A stretch of 64,000 nt of DNA, from assembly GCA_013339895.1 (NCBI GenBank), contig JABACO010000126.1, forward strand, positions 1 through 64,000. Reading direction: 5' to 3'. The position numbers and the translations under genes are program-made. Every line of letters begins with the position of its first letter. The stretch's first letter is position 1. This stretch comes from Ephydatia muelleri. Taxonomy: Eukaryota > Porifera > Demospongiae > Spongillida > Spongillidae. Below, one piece after another: positions 11,071 to 27,881 of the stretch. The notes under the pieces are model-generated. The model had not been told where the DNA came from and searched no databases. It saw nothing but the letters and a program-made list of their open reading frames with translations.

Positions 11071-12640
11071 AAGGTTGCACGTAGTTGTGTGTTTGCTATG
11101 GAAGCAAGTTGCACCAGTTGAGATACCGATTGTTGACTTTTGCGTTCACCTATTCAGTAACACACGATGAGGTACCCAAAGCTGCTTCAAGAAGTAGGCG
11201 TGGCTTGCTATTCTTTGTGATGCCCATTTCTACTGCTTTAGTATGATTTTCATCTTTTGTGATTAGCCAGGTCTTCATTATAGCATTCACAAAAGTATCC
11301 ATAAGAGGACTATGTAGTGCTTTATTTCAACGATCCAAACGGATACACAACACATGAACATGCACACGCCAAATCCTATATCGGTAATGATGTCATGTCC
11401 CCACGTGAATTCTATATATATATTATATCATTACACTACAGACTAGCTATAGATGCAGGCCTAATTTGACGTCTCGTATGAAGGCATAATGCAAGCATGC
11501 GCTAATCGCCACTATTGTACGATGAAGAAACCAAGCAGAATAGGCCCTTAAAGGGCACTGATTACTCTGCATGGCGATTTGGTACGCTTCCATGACGTTT
11601 GCCAAACAACGGTGGCTCATTCTACAGCAATTGCGATGTTCCAATCGATAGAGTAAATTGTTCACACTTTATAGAAGAATGGCATGCATGCAATGGATGT
11701 GACAGCTCCCATGTTTATTAGCTCCCCACACTTCGCCGAGAAGGAATACGCCTCCTCCCGAACCCCTGGGGTGTTTGGTAGGAGACGCCCTCCATCTGGA
11801 CGAGATAGTAAGATAAAATGCAAAGTGGGGGGGGAAGGCCGTCGCCCAAGTACACTAATCCACAATTACGTTGCTAAAGAGGTCGTGGCTACGCACCCAC
11901 AGGACTCACAGAATATTTTTATATAGAAAACTAAGAGCTTGCTTACAAAGATTTTTGTTTTTAATACGTTGCAGTTATCGACATACACGACAATGATCGA
12001 TGCATCACTATAAAGTCTTAAGGGAGCCAATTCAAACCAGCTTCCCGCTTCCTACAAAAAATGTGACGTTACCTTAACCCAAAACGTGCATGCTAAGCTC
12101 TGGTAGAAAATACACTTTCTGTTTATAAGAGGGGACCGCCCTGCCACTATAGATCGCCATATTATAGCTCGCGTGCGTTATTTTCATTGTTTACTAACCT
12201 TACTGTCCGTAAATACAGCTTATCTTGTTGACGATGCTTGTTGGCTTCTTAATTAAGTGCTCCGTGCCTCAACCTCTCAAGATAGTTAACTGTCAACTGT
12301 ACACAACCACAATATTCGTGCGTAGGAGTGATGAATATCTAATCCATATATGTTTTGGTAATTTGTTTTATGATATAAATTTATTCTCGCATTTGGCAGA
12401 CCCATCTGCAAACGCCAGAATGTCTGCCCATCAAAGACTATGATTAAACCATCTGTGAGATTAACTGTGCATGCTCAACTGAGGGTTTGCCCATGGCCAC
12501 CAGCTGCACTCTTCCCCAACTCTTCTGTAGCATTGAATAAGATTGATGTTGTTTGTTACTAAACTCTCAATACAAGGCAATCAAGTAACTGGTGACGAAT
12601 GATTTATGGGACTCATCATTGTGATTTTCGTCGACTCTGC
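11071..12640. other. Duplicated non-coding block (A), parallels 47.19-48.75 kb
   Basis: Nearly identical to copy C, and to copy B up to the 44815 junction. An open minus-strand frame of 72 codons at 11447-11665 persists in A and C, and a plus-strand frame starts at 11684, but neither shows domain character. The plus frame is broken in C by a G-run length change. I regard both as unsupported. Confidence 0.45.
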
Positions 12641-12659
12641 CTCATTTAAAGGAATGGTG

Positions 12660-13740
12660 TAAAGGACAACAATCAGTGAAAATTAGAACACATTGCCACC
12701 ATTGCATTGACTGGGAAATGGAGGTACACAGTTGTCTATATCACCTCCATTAGAGCACACTACCCACTTCTCCTGCATGATTGTTTTCAATTTCAATGAA
12801 GGTACCGCTGAGCATTGAGGGCAGAACTAATCTATTGTCGAATACGGTGATGGCAGTAATGTTAACGTTTGATAAGACTGTAGTGCAGTTTGTACTCCAA
12901 ATGATAAGAGTATACTGCATTGTTGACACTACACGGTGATACAAATGTCAGCTGGGATGTTTCTAGTTAGCCCTGTACAGTATAAGCAGATGGGCTACTC
13001 CCACGCAGTAGCGTACTATACTTGGCCTAACAAATAACATCTTGCTGATCCCACATTTGGGGAGATGTTCCCCGTCCATGTAATACAACCGCAAAGCAAG
13101 CGTCCTAGCGTCGATGTCAGGCAGATTCGACATGTAGTCAGATAGTGACTTTGAACTCCTTGGCAGCAGTTCCTGCTCCTTCTGATGCAGTTCTGCCATT
13201 TCTTTTGTGGATCTCGCTTCGGTACAGCAAACAATGATTTGGGGGTTCCTCTCGGAGCTCTCTCCTGCTTCAAACCTTCCAAAGCTCCTGATGCTGAAAC
13301 GCTAGCTCTTCGTGCACTCAACTTACACTAAAAAATAATAATAAATAAATAAATACGTGTAATTCCCAGAGAGATTGGTGCATGGCGTAGTTACACTCAA
13401 ATATTGAGTCTGCGACTCAAAATAATCCAGAGATGTCAGTATACATAGTGCTATCAGCATATACTCCAGCTCCTCCAGCCATGGCTACTACATCTTGCAT
13501 ATTGTGAACACCATCCAGGGAAGTATTACATTCTTCCTCTATTGTAAGGTGTGAGTTGGCTCCAAGAAATGCTTGGTACAGAGCTTTTGATATCAGCACT
13601 AAGGTTTGATGGGTTTTTTATTTTCGGAAGTAGCGGCGTGCCACATCCAATACAATCAATCGATGGCTTGCTTGTAAATGTTGCATCCATTCCAGAGTAA
13701 AGAGGTTTGTCAGTTATAATTTAGGTGGGTTTGTATTGTC
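12660..13740 (-). pseudogene. Decayed beta-helix receptor relic, copy A
   Basis: Fragments of the 5.7-9.6 kb receptor survive in order on the minus strand. About 13690-13400 reads QAFLGANSHL and VAMAGGAGVYADS (compare AFLGANFNL and VAMAGGAGVHVD). 12900-12750 reads ENNHAGEVGSVL. The intervening coding sequence is lost and frames are broken. A non-homologous insert (about 12963-13320) lies between the fragments. It is nearly identical in C at 48770-49850, so it decayed before duplication. Confidence 0.7.
12963..13320 (-). other. Open segment inserted in the receptor relic
   Basis: Two overlapping minus-strand frames cover this stretch. One contains KSLSDYMSNLPDIDART and LRLYYMDGEHLP, which has normal amino-acid composition. 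The segment is unchanged at 49074-49432. It is not part of the receptor family and I cannot name it. It could be an exon fragment carried by a transposon. Confidence 0.3.
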
Positions 13741-13969
13741 AAGTAAGCATCAAGAAGTGTGTTCACTATTTTGCATCCTAAGCTAGTTAATGAATATTAT
13801 ACATCAGGCTCAATAAGCTTATACCTTCTAAACTCAGTACTTAAACCATGATCACAGATGTGATCCACCACCTGCACCTGTTGGATGCCATGCAGTCATG
13901 GATGTTGATACACTGCTTTGTACGTTTGGTTCCATCCTCTCCATGTTTCTTTGAGCCCATAACTGTAGT

Positions 13970-14060
13970 TATGTATCTTGGATGAACTGGTACGTCGAGT
14001 CCCAGTACCCTAAAGTTCACTATCTGGGATATCATACAGTGTAATTGCACATTTTCTGTG
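13970..14060 (-). pseudogene. Slingshot-like pseudo-exon, copy A
   Basis: The minus-strand sequence encodes LYDIPDSEL and, after a two-base shift, YWDSTYQFI. The true Slingshot exon at 17855-17926 encodes RLYDLPDSELMKHWDKTYQFI. Nucleotide blocks GATGAACTGGTA and ATCATACA are shared. It lies downstream of the Slingshot stop. A second degraded copy is in C at about 50090-50160. Confidence 0.6.
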
Positions 14061-14099
14061 CCCACTCCCCCCTCCCCCTCCACACATACACACACAAAC

Positions 14100-15020
14100 T
14101 AGGAATATAAACTTCAGAATGATCAAAGAATCAAAATAAATGTGAAATAGTATTGGGTCCAGCAGATACACACTAATTTCAGCATTCACCACTGATTCTA
14201 TGGCGTCCACGTATGCGACTGTCATTTGGATGGTACGTCGTTGTTTGACCTCTGCAAAGTGTACATGCTGTTTCTAATAAATGCACACCAAGAATGAGGC
14301 AGGTAAACCCCTTTCATTGCCTTGCATGTATTGCGTAAATTACTATTCTTTAGTGGATTTAGTTTTTAAAACACACACACAAGAAAACCACGTTCAGTTC
14401 ATGAGTGTCCAGCGGAGCAGACACATGTGACACCAACATACAGTCAGGTTCAATGGTGTGCATCCCCCTGTACAGTGGTCTTACATACGCATACCCCCTC
14501 CCCTCCCCCGATTTTGGACATTCTTTTAACAAAGTTTGAGTTTATATTGTTCCCCCATCCCATAAACATTCCTCTCCAGAGTTTGTCATCATACGTAGTA
14601 GCTAAAAATATGACCTGTTCCTCATATTTTCTATATGGCCTAATGGAACAAAAAGTGACTATAAAACATACACACTGTCCACATGGTTCTACGCAAACTG
14701 TCCACATGGTTCTACGCAAATTGTCCAAGAGTGCAAATAACACCACACAGAAAGGGTCTCATATATTTCAACACTGACATCAAAGTCTTGGTAAAATGAA
14801 TTTCAAAATACAATTTAATTGCTCAATTTGTGCATTAAATGTATGTAGAGATACACAAGTACATGGCTGCTATGAGATAATGTCCAGATGCAGCTGAGGC
14901 CATGGTGTCTATCTTCAGGCAGCAAAGTTGGAGGAGGAAAATAATAATATTAAAATGAATGAAACATGATTTGACACACAAATATAAAAGCTTTCCCAAT
15001 GATGATGTCACTAAGCACTG
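14100..15020. other. 3' flank of Slingshot copy A, no gene seen
   Basis: AT-rich sequence with a 28-bp direct duplication at about 14670-14730 (CTGTCCACATGGTTCTACGCA twice). Both strands have open frames of about 100 codons over 14427-14777 that mirror each other. Neither has domain character. Confidence 0.5.
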
Positions 15021-15023
15021 GCA

Positions 15024-15430
15024 TTAGGTGGCTGGGAGTTCCTTTTTGACTGAAGGGGTTGCTGATGTGGATAGTGAGGGACAAGGACTGGTGCTCCTTG
15101 CTGGCTCTTGAGACTTTGGTGACACCTTGGCAAACAGCTGTAGTTGTTGCCACTGTTGTGGTTCAGGCTTCTTCGGCTCTGGGTCTCCAAACAACTTTCT
15201 GAGTGCCAGAACGCTGTTCACTTCAGAATCACCGTCTTTGTCTCTCTTCTCTTCCTCTTTTTTATCAGTAAACTTCTCTTTCTGGTCCTCTTCTGAAATA
15301 ACTCTCTCATCCTTCTTCGGTTCCTCTTTCACAGACTCTTTCTTCTTCTCTTCCTCCCTCATAACTTCCTTCCCTTTCTTCTTTTCTTCTTCTTTCACAA
15401 TTTCTTTTTCTTTCTTCTTCTCTTCTTCTC

Positions 15431-15434
<4 letters not shown>
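15024..15434 (-). CDS. Lys/Glu-rich frame adjoining the Slingshot C-terminus (A)
   Basis: An open frame of about 135 codons reads repeated EEEKKK blocks, then LALRKLFGDPEPKKPEP, then a Ser/Pro-rich tail ending KKELPAT. It overlaps the end of the last Slingshot exon in another frame. The exon stops (GDL, TGA) exactly where this frame opens. The frame is kept in copy C (51142-51552) with only amino-acid substitutions. It may be a continuation of Slingshot reached by a splice I cannot place, or via an indel, or it may be 3' UTR. The charged first part would be helical. Confidence 0.35.
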
Positions 15435-21082
<5,648 letters not shown>

Positions 21083-21087
21083 CTGAC

Positions 21088-22195
21088 ACGGGAGGGAGGA
21101 GGGAGGGAGGGAGGGAGGGAGGTTGGGAGGGGAGGGGAGGGGTGAGGGGTGTGAGGGACGGCGGACGGGAGGGAGGGAGGGAGGGAGGGAGGGAGGGAGG
21201 CGAGGAGACGGGAGGGAGGGAGGGAGGGAGGGAGGGAGGCGCAGGAGGGAAGGAGGACTGGAGGGAGGGAGGAGGGAGGAGGACGGGAGGGAGCGACCCG
21301 GGAGGCGAGGGAGGCATGGGAGGGCACGGGAGGGGCACGGGAGGGCCGGAGGGAGGTGAGGGAGGGAGGGGGAGGGAGGGCGGGATGGGCGGGTAGGGAA
21401 GGGAGGGAGGGATGGGAGGGAGGGAGGAGGGAGGGGATGGGTAGGGGAGGAGGGGAGAGGAGGGGAGGGAGGGATGGTGGGGGAGGGAGGGAGGGATGGG
21501 AGGGAGGAGGGAGGCGAGGGGAGGGAGGGAGGGAGGGAGGAGGGAGCGAGGGAGGGAGGGAGGGATTGGGGGAGGAGAGGAGGGATGGGAGAGAAGGGAG
21601 GGAGGGAGGGGAGGGAGAGGGAGGAGGAGGGAGGACAGGGAGGAGGGAGGGAGGGAGGGAGGGAGGGAGGGAGGGATCAAGGAGGAGGGAGGGAGGGATG
21701 GGACGGGAGGAAGCGGGGGAGGGAGGGAGGGAGGGAGGGTGAGGAGGGATGGGAGGGAGGGAGGGAGGGAGGGAGGGAGGAGGGACGGGAAGGAGGGAGG
21801 GAGGGAGGGAGGAGGGAGGGAGGAGGGATGGGAAGGGACGGGAGGGAGGGAGGGAGGAGGGAGGGAGGGAGGGAAGGGAGGGAGGGGAGGGAGGGAGGGA
21901 GGGAGGGCGGGCGGCGGGAGGGACTGTGAGGGAGGGAGGGAGGGAGGGAGGAGGGAGGGAGGGAGGAAGGAGGGAGGGAGGGGAGGGAGGAGGGAGGGAC
22001 TGGGAGGGAGGGTGAGGAGGGCGAGAGGGGAGAGGGAGAGGAGGGAGGGAGGGAGGGAGGGAGGAGGGAGAGGAGGGAGGGAGGGAGGGAGGGAGGGAGG
22101 GAGGGAGGGAGGGAGGTGAGGGAGGGAGGGGAGGGAGGGAGGAGGGGAGGGAGGGAGGGAGGGAGGAGGGAGGGAGGGAGGGGGAGGGAGGAGAA
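21088..22195. repeat. 1.1-kb GGGA polypurine tract (A)
   Basis: Almost pure (GGGA/GGA)n on the plus strand with scattered C and T. Dozens of stretches of four consecutive GGG runs separated by single A satisfy the G-quadruplex pattern, and the purine mirror symmetry allows triplex DNA. It lies just upstream of the first visible Slingshot exon, so the transcript would be CCCU-rich up to the acceptor. The long frames through it on both strands have no meaning. Confidence 0.95.
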
Positions 22196-22199
22196 ATGG

Positions 22200-23100
22200 T
22201 ATGTGTAATTTTGCCAGAGATGTCCCTGCTGGTGTACATTTACATGACTCCAGGAGGACAGGAGAGAGGGAGGTGAGGGAGGGATGGAGGGGGGGAGGGA
22301 GGAAGGGAGGAGGAAGGGAGGGAGGAAGTGAGGAAGTAGGTGAGACAGGAGAGAAAGAAAGGAAGGAGGAGAGAAGGGATAAGAGCAAAGAAAGATGGAA
22401 CACAAACTAAGTGATTGAAGTGTACACAATGTACCTGGGCAGGCTGGCTGCAGCACTTGATGACGCAACACCACGTTCCAACTGGAGTGCAGTGCCTGTG
22501 GGCGTGACTGGAGGACCTGTCCAACAGATAACGTACTGAGCACAGATCATATACATGTACCATGCACTGTTATTTGCACATGTTGCACACAGTAGCAGAG
22601 AAGAAATACATGTACATGTACAAAATGAAGGGGAGGAGGCGGTGGTGTGTTGTAGCTGATCACAGTAAGGGGCAGGACACCCGCCAGCAGCACCATGCAA
22701 TACAAACTGAAGTTGATGAGGATGCCATTACTGTGAGTTGGCAAGTCCCAAGACACAATGATGTAGGTGGAGCCCACATTCTGCACCGACACAGCATTCA
22801 AATGGGTGCTGGGGGAAGGAGGGGAAGAGGATGACATCACATAACGAGATTGCACACCATCACATCACACATACATGTACATGTATCATAGATTATCTAT
22901 GCATGTATATAGTCAGTGACACACACATACACACGCACACACGCACACACAATCACACACACACATACACACACACGCACACACGCACATGCACACACAT
23001 GCCCAACATGCCTGCTTTTCCTGTTGTGATATTCACGTATACGATGTAACTGACTACGCCGCTGGACACAGCTATGGACATGTACACGTAGCCCACTTGG
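22200..23100 (-). CDS. Fibronectin type III exons (fragment), copy A
   Basis: About 22815-22640 on the minus strand encodes [19 protein letters not shown] then [12 protein letters not shown], the A-to-C strands of an FN3 domain. It continues with LTVISYNT. A second piece at 22545-22440 begins after a CAG acceptor and ends at a GTAC donor. A third near 23090-23010 reads [19 protein letters not shown], which also fits an FN3 strand. The same pieces occur in C at 58.4-59.1 kb, with single-base indels in different places, so the true frame is uncertain. The exons face the same way as Slingshot, 1.2 kb upstream. They may be the end of a neighbouring receptor gene. Confidence 0.5.
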
Positions 23101-23117
23101 GGGGGGGGGGGGGGGGG
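22920..23117. repeat. CA-rich tract and 19-base G run
   Basis: Alternating CACACA/CACACG sequence at about 22920-23000 and an uninterrupted G run near 23099-23117. Both recur in C (58939-59010, 59119-59135) with a shorter G run. Confidence 0.9.
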
Positions 23118-23559
23118 CTACGCTACTAATTCACATAGTATACTCACCAAAACACCTGCGTCACAGAAGATGAAAGCATGAAGGCATACGTAGTTCGATC
23201 CCTGCATGCATCATTGTGCCTAATCGATTGCGCTCCACATCTCCAGTGCAAGTGACGCACAGCAGATAAGTAATTTTAATTTGTGTATCGGTACAATTAT
23301 AATTGTAATTCAAATTGTCTTGATAGTTACGTCACAGCTATTAAAGTTTATAACCGTTAACCGACATAACTTTCTACAAGGTATTACGTAATGACTATTT
23401 CGTTTATGAATAAATTATGCGCGGGTAGAAATTAAATTTTTGTCTTGATTTTAGTTTACGAATGGTTCATGATATAATCTTATAAGCACAGAGTCACAAT
23501 CAGTCCGATTTATCTTAAATTATAAACGTGTTGAAATTCAATTTGAAAAAAAAAAAGCA

Positions 23560-25765
23560 AGATGACCGCCTATGTATGGGCCATTTTACTTGCAAAATAC
23601 AGGCCACATGCCTGACAAATCCGGCCTTGTAAATCCTCTGAACCGACGGACAATAAAGGTCATAGGGTACGATGTGAAAGACACGTGCAGGACTGAGGAA
23701 GCAGAGAGTTTAGTTGGCCATCCATGCTTAGCCTCCGAAAAAGTCCCAAGTAGTGGCTGTTAGACTGGTATTTCGCTCAGGAGGCTTTATCCCATTTATG
23801 GTTTTTGAGCAACCGGTAGAGGAATAATTGTACGGAAAGAACCTCTCCAGGGCAAGCGGCACTCTGAATTATCACATTTGACAATTTGTAAGCAATACTG
23901 GCTTGTACGAACATGATCCTTAAAACCATACTTCATCATAAGAAGTCAGCTCTGCAGGATGAAGTTCTGATTGATCCGGTTCAATAAACTCCGCAATAAC
24001 TGGATGTTGGTCAATCACATGCCATTCCAAACTGCTGCCAATGTTTCACCAGCATACCTAAAGTTGCTTTTCTCAAGTTCAGCATCGAAGGTTCTTCCTT
24101 GTTCATCCAGATGAGTTCCATAATGATCATGGGGGAGAATAAGCCCTGCCAGTTCTCTGCTTAAAGGAGCCCATCCTTCTTTCTACACGATTGAAAGCAC
24201 TGCGCTTTGGAGCATTAGTGCACACAAAAAGAGCATCAAGATTCATAATTTTGAAGTTATGAATGGCAACTGAAATAGTTTTCACGAAGCGAGGATTTTC
24301 ATCTGGACCTCCATCAACAACGACAATGATGACAGGCTTTGGGATGTTGGTGTGAACACAAATGAGGCAAACTCTTGCACTTTGAACAGCTTTTGAAAAT
24401 GTATGCAGTTGAGGTGGAGGTGCATGCTTTCCAGAGCGGATGGCTATATAAGTTGGACCGGAGTATGTTATTGATTCTGGGCTACCAAGACAATCAGGTT
24501 TGATGTTTATGGCTGCATACACTGAAGGAATCAGCTTATGCTTTGCTGCAACCACCCAGTCATGATCAGGCAAGGCAACTTTATATTATATGCATGATGA
24601 GAGGGGCCTGTTTGTGTGCGGCAGTCAATCCTATTGGAACCCTTGCTTTGTCATCAAAACTACCAAAGAATACTTCCTTAGGTTCAAGCATGCTAGCAAG
24701 TGATTCCAAAGCTCTATTTGTGGCAGTACAGAAGTGACTGTCAATGTGATGAGCATGAGCACTGTTCTGTGCTCTGATTAGCTTCACAGGAACTGTTGTA
24801 CAATGTCGCTTGCCCTTCAATTGATGAAGAGTTTTTAGGCAAAAGATGGAGATACAATCCAGATCGTGACAACTTAAATCCTCTTTCCAGCAGAGCAGAT
24901 GTCAGTTCATCCAAGGTTTTGACAGACCGGATCACTTCATCTCTGCGTCTATCATGGGCTGCAGATCCATAAAAGGCAATTTGTACAATGGCTTCTAATA
25001 TTTCTGGTTGTTGTGCCTCAAGTCTAGGTCTTCCTGGTGTTTTGTCATTGTGTGAGCCAATAATTGCAGCTGCCTCAAGAACCTTTTCTACAACTTTCTG
25101 AAGTTGCTGTTTAAACTTCAACCTCTTTTTCAGTTGCCTTTTAGCATCCAGCTGTTTGGCATGTAGATTTTTTTCAGATCAGTGACTTGTTTCTGCTTTT
25201 GTTTGAGCTCCATTGATTGCTCACTTGAAAGCATGTCTTTGGATTTTCTGTGATACAATCCAACTAAATCATTTTGCAAGACTGCAATTTTTTCTTGAAG
25301 CTCTTCTTGAGCTCTTGCTCTTTTAGCTGGTTTAACGATGTTAGCTGAAGTCGAACTGCTTGCAGGATTCAGAGCTGGATTTTCTGAACTGGTCGAACCA
25401 TTGCCTGTACTCGTGCCACTTGATTCTTCAACATAACTGCATTGTGAATGCATGCATCTTTCCATGCCGTCCGCAGTTGACAATTCATCCTGGCCTTGGC
25501 CTTGAGTAGTGTTTTCCTCCGCCGGTTTGTGTGATAGGCTGCTCCAAAAGCCTAAAAGCTGTCCTTTCTTCTTAAGGGACACCTTTGCTTGCTCCTCTTC
25601 AAACTTAGCGACTACATCGGACAAATTGTGCGCTTTTTTCATGTCATTCCAGATCTTGATGGAATTTTCATGATTCATTTGATCTGTCTGATTTGTGTGT
25701 GCCTTCTTGTAGGCGTCGCGCACGCGGAAGTACAATTCCCTCTTGTTGCCAACTGGCGCCGACAT
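23560..25765 (-). pseudogene. DDE-type transposase-like pseudogene, copy A
   Basis: ATG at 25765. The N-terminal third is Ser- and Lys-rich with a coiled coil (LQEKIAVLQNDLVGL, KQKQKQVTDLKK). It is followed by PGRPRLEAQQPEI, SRSGLYLHLLPK, LIRAQNSAHAHHID, ARVPIGLTAAHKQAP, LPDHDWVVAAKHKL, SGPTYIAIRSGK, VVVDGGPDENPR, TNAPKRSAFNRVERRM, LILPHDHYGTHLD and SQYCLQIVKC, with a C2H2-like end (QACGLYFASK). I know this motif order from uncharacterised, repeated genes of cnidarians and sponges; VVVDGGPDEN looks like a DDE-type acidic motif. Frameshifts lie near 24800-24830, 24590 and 24010. The first two are shared with copy C, so the gene was dead before duplication. Confidence 0.6.
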
Positions 25766-25781
25766 GCAATGATAAATAAAT

Positions 25782-26027
25782 GGGACAGTTTCCGCGAAAA
25801 TTGCCCCACGGTTAAAATGTTATAAAAATGCATCGCGTTTGAATCGCTATAACTTCTCAACTGATAACGCTATCGACTCCTATTTTCAACACTTCATCTA
25901 AACCATTTCACTATGAAGTGTTGAATATAGGAAGTCAATAGTTATCCGTTGGGAAGTTATAGCGATTCAAACGCGATGCATTTTTATAACATTTTAACCT
26001 TGGGGCAATTTTCGCGGAAACTGTCCC
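25782..26027. mobile_element. Palindromic MITE-like element with AAAT duplication (A)
   Basis: Two arms of about 115 bases run from GGGACAGTTTCCGCG to CGCGGAAACTGTCCC around a 15-base loop (AACACTTCAT / ATGAAGTGTT). AAAT lies directly outside both ends. It sits 17 bases upstream of the ATG of the minus-strand pseudogene and upstream of a plus-strand BED-finger exon. Present in C at 61798-62043. Confidence 0.75.
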
Positions 26028-26501
26028 AAATATTCACTTTTTAAAATAAATTAACAAGTCACGCTGTTGTTACCATACATACATACCCTATGTATCATGT
26101 CCAATCCAGTCAAGTTAGGGGGAATCATGCATACATATGGTCAGCGTGACATCATTTGTGAACGCTCCCTAAGGAGCAAGAAGAACTACATCTTTCCAAG
26201 AAAGCTAAATTAACTGCTAAAACCTCCGAAGATAAGCCACCCGACAGCGCGGCGAAGACTGCAGTACACCCGACTGGCGCGAAATTTACCAATACGTGGC
26301 TCTGGAGCAGTTTTAAGTGGTCCTCTCGCTATGACAGATGGGTTCTATGCTCTGTTTGCGAAAAAGAAGGTGTTATTTCTTGGATTCTACGTGCTGATGG
26401 TTCTACAAGCAAGATGAAGAAACACGTTCTTGAAGAGCACGATCTGTAAGTTATGTTACTTATGTATGCTGTATGCATATCTTCTTGTTTGTGCAATACG
26501 T

Positions 26502-27881
26502 CACTGGCGGACGCAGGATTTAAAGAAAGGGGGGGTTGTAGTGGAGGGGGATCACCCAAAGGGGGAGGGTGCCGGAGGGGGATGTGCCCCCTCTGGCGCG
26601 AAGCTTTTGAAAACGTTAATTCGGTGTGCTAAAATGCATGAAAAAATTACGAGTTTTCAGCTAGCTGAGCAAGCTCGTTACTTTTGAAGTATCATGACAT
26701 GTAACTTAATTTTGCAATATATATACATGCATGCACGAAAGTACTATTAATGTGCATGAGTTAGTCCATAAACAATGAGGCTTGGAACAATCTTCTTGGA
26801 TGTTCTTGGATGAAAGCTTTGCACACTTCTTCAACAGGAATTCGTTCCGAGTAGTGCACAGCTATTATGACGAGATCACTGAGACGCTGCTCTGTCATAA
26901 TGGATCTTGTACAGGTCTTGATCCTCTTCATCAAGCTGAAGGAGCGTTCAGCTTCAGCACTAGAGATTGGCAATGTGCATCCAATCAACAGAAGACGATG
27001 GACGTTAGAGAATGAGTCTATATCGCAGGCACTAAGTGCTTGAACAAGATTATTCGGAATCGTCTGCTCTTTATCTTTATTCAATAACATCTTGGGTCTC
27101 CACAATCCTTCCCACCGCCTAAGTTCACTTGGAAGAGACTTTGGGAAAGGTAAATCAATTTCCCATTTTAACAAATATCTAAGATGTTATCAGGGTACAT
27201 GGGTTGTGGCGACCAGTATAGATGGCACAAGGTTGAAAAGACAATGGGTGTGATTTGTTTCATCTCGTTCCTCCATCTGCCCACAGAGATAGTCCAAGAA
27301 AGGAATGGCAACAGTTCTTTTGTAGTGCTCCATTGGGCTGCTACTGGGAGTGTTACTTCTATTCCTCTGTAGGGTGGTTATTCGAGGAACAGATTCTGTA
27401 GCTCCTACTTCATTTGCCAATTTTACAATCTCATCATATCATGCTGCAAAGCCTGTGTCAATCGTTTTCCATGTTGATTCAAGGGCTTCCTTCATCTACG
27501 ATTGCATATGCCTCTAACACATCTTGATCACGCTTCTGCAACTTTACTGAAAGCGCCTGTACTGAACCTACAACCTCTCTCAGTGTGCTCTTGATGCATG
27601 TACACCATTATCATCTCAACAGTGGTTAGGTAGACTAGGTTAGCGGTAGCGGTAAGCAATTAATCTCATTAGTTTACATAGTGTGTTTGTTGTGGTATTC
27701 TTGCTTACCTTTTGAACAAAGATGTTATTTCATGCTAGCTGCCATTTTCGTACACTTTGAATTTGTTATTTGACGCGTGGTTAATTAAATTTACTTATGC
27801 GCATTTTGCGTATTATGTAATAGGAGGAAAGGATGGGGGGGGGGTTTGCAACCCCCCCCCCCCCCCCTCCGTCCGCCAGTG
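26502..27881 (-). mobile_element. hAT-like element nested in the BED/hAT gene intron (A)
   Basis: The left end starts CACTGGCGGACGCAGG; the reverse complement of the right end starts CACTGGCGGACGGAGG, a 12-base inverted repeat of the hAT CAxTGGCGGA type. A clear 8-bp target duplication is not visible. Poly-G/poly-C tracts lie inside both ends. Its gene is on the minus strand (see next entry). The site falls just after the donor of the BED exon. Confidence 0.65.
26761..27560 (-). pseudogene. hAT transposase C-terminal part inside the nested element (A)
   Basis: Minus-strand frames encode KRDQDVLEAY, then RNRSNTPSSSPMEHYKR, IPFLDYLCGQMEE, FPKSLPSELRRWEGLW, LIGCTLPISSAEAERSFS and MTEQRLSDLVIIAVHY, ending in FMD and a stop at 26761. 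SSAEAERSFS is the hAT dimerisation motif. The frame is broken near 27180 and 27215 by one-base differences from copy C, where the same part is a single 219-codon frame. No BED finger or catalytic Asp region is visible. Confidence 0.75.

Noticed and set aside
11684..11926. 80-codon plus-strand frame with homologue in B
   Set aside because: The frame is lost in C by a change in a G run and diverges in B without preserving the reading frame.
14427..14777. 116-codon plus-strand and 98-codon minus-strand frames (also 50545-50895)
   Set aside because: They mirror each other over the same bases and include a short duplicated segment. Identity between A and C reflects recent duplication, not selection.
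23099..23117. Poly-G run as a telomere-like or switch sequence
   Set aside because: It is a plain homopolymer whose length differs between copies. No other signal accompanies it.
26502..27881. Perfect 8-bp target duplication for the nested hAT
   Set aside because: CAATACGT on the left and TACGCTGT on the right do not match, so I report only the inverted repeats.
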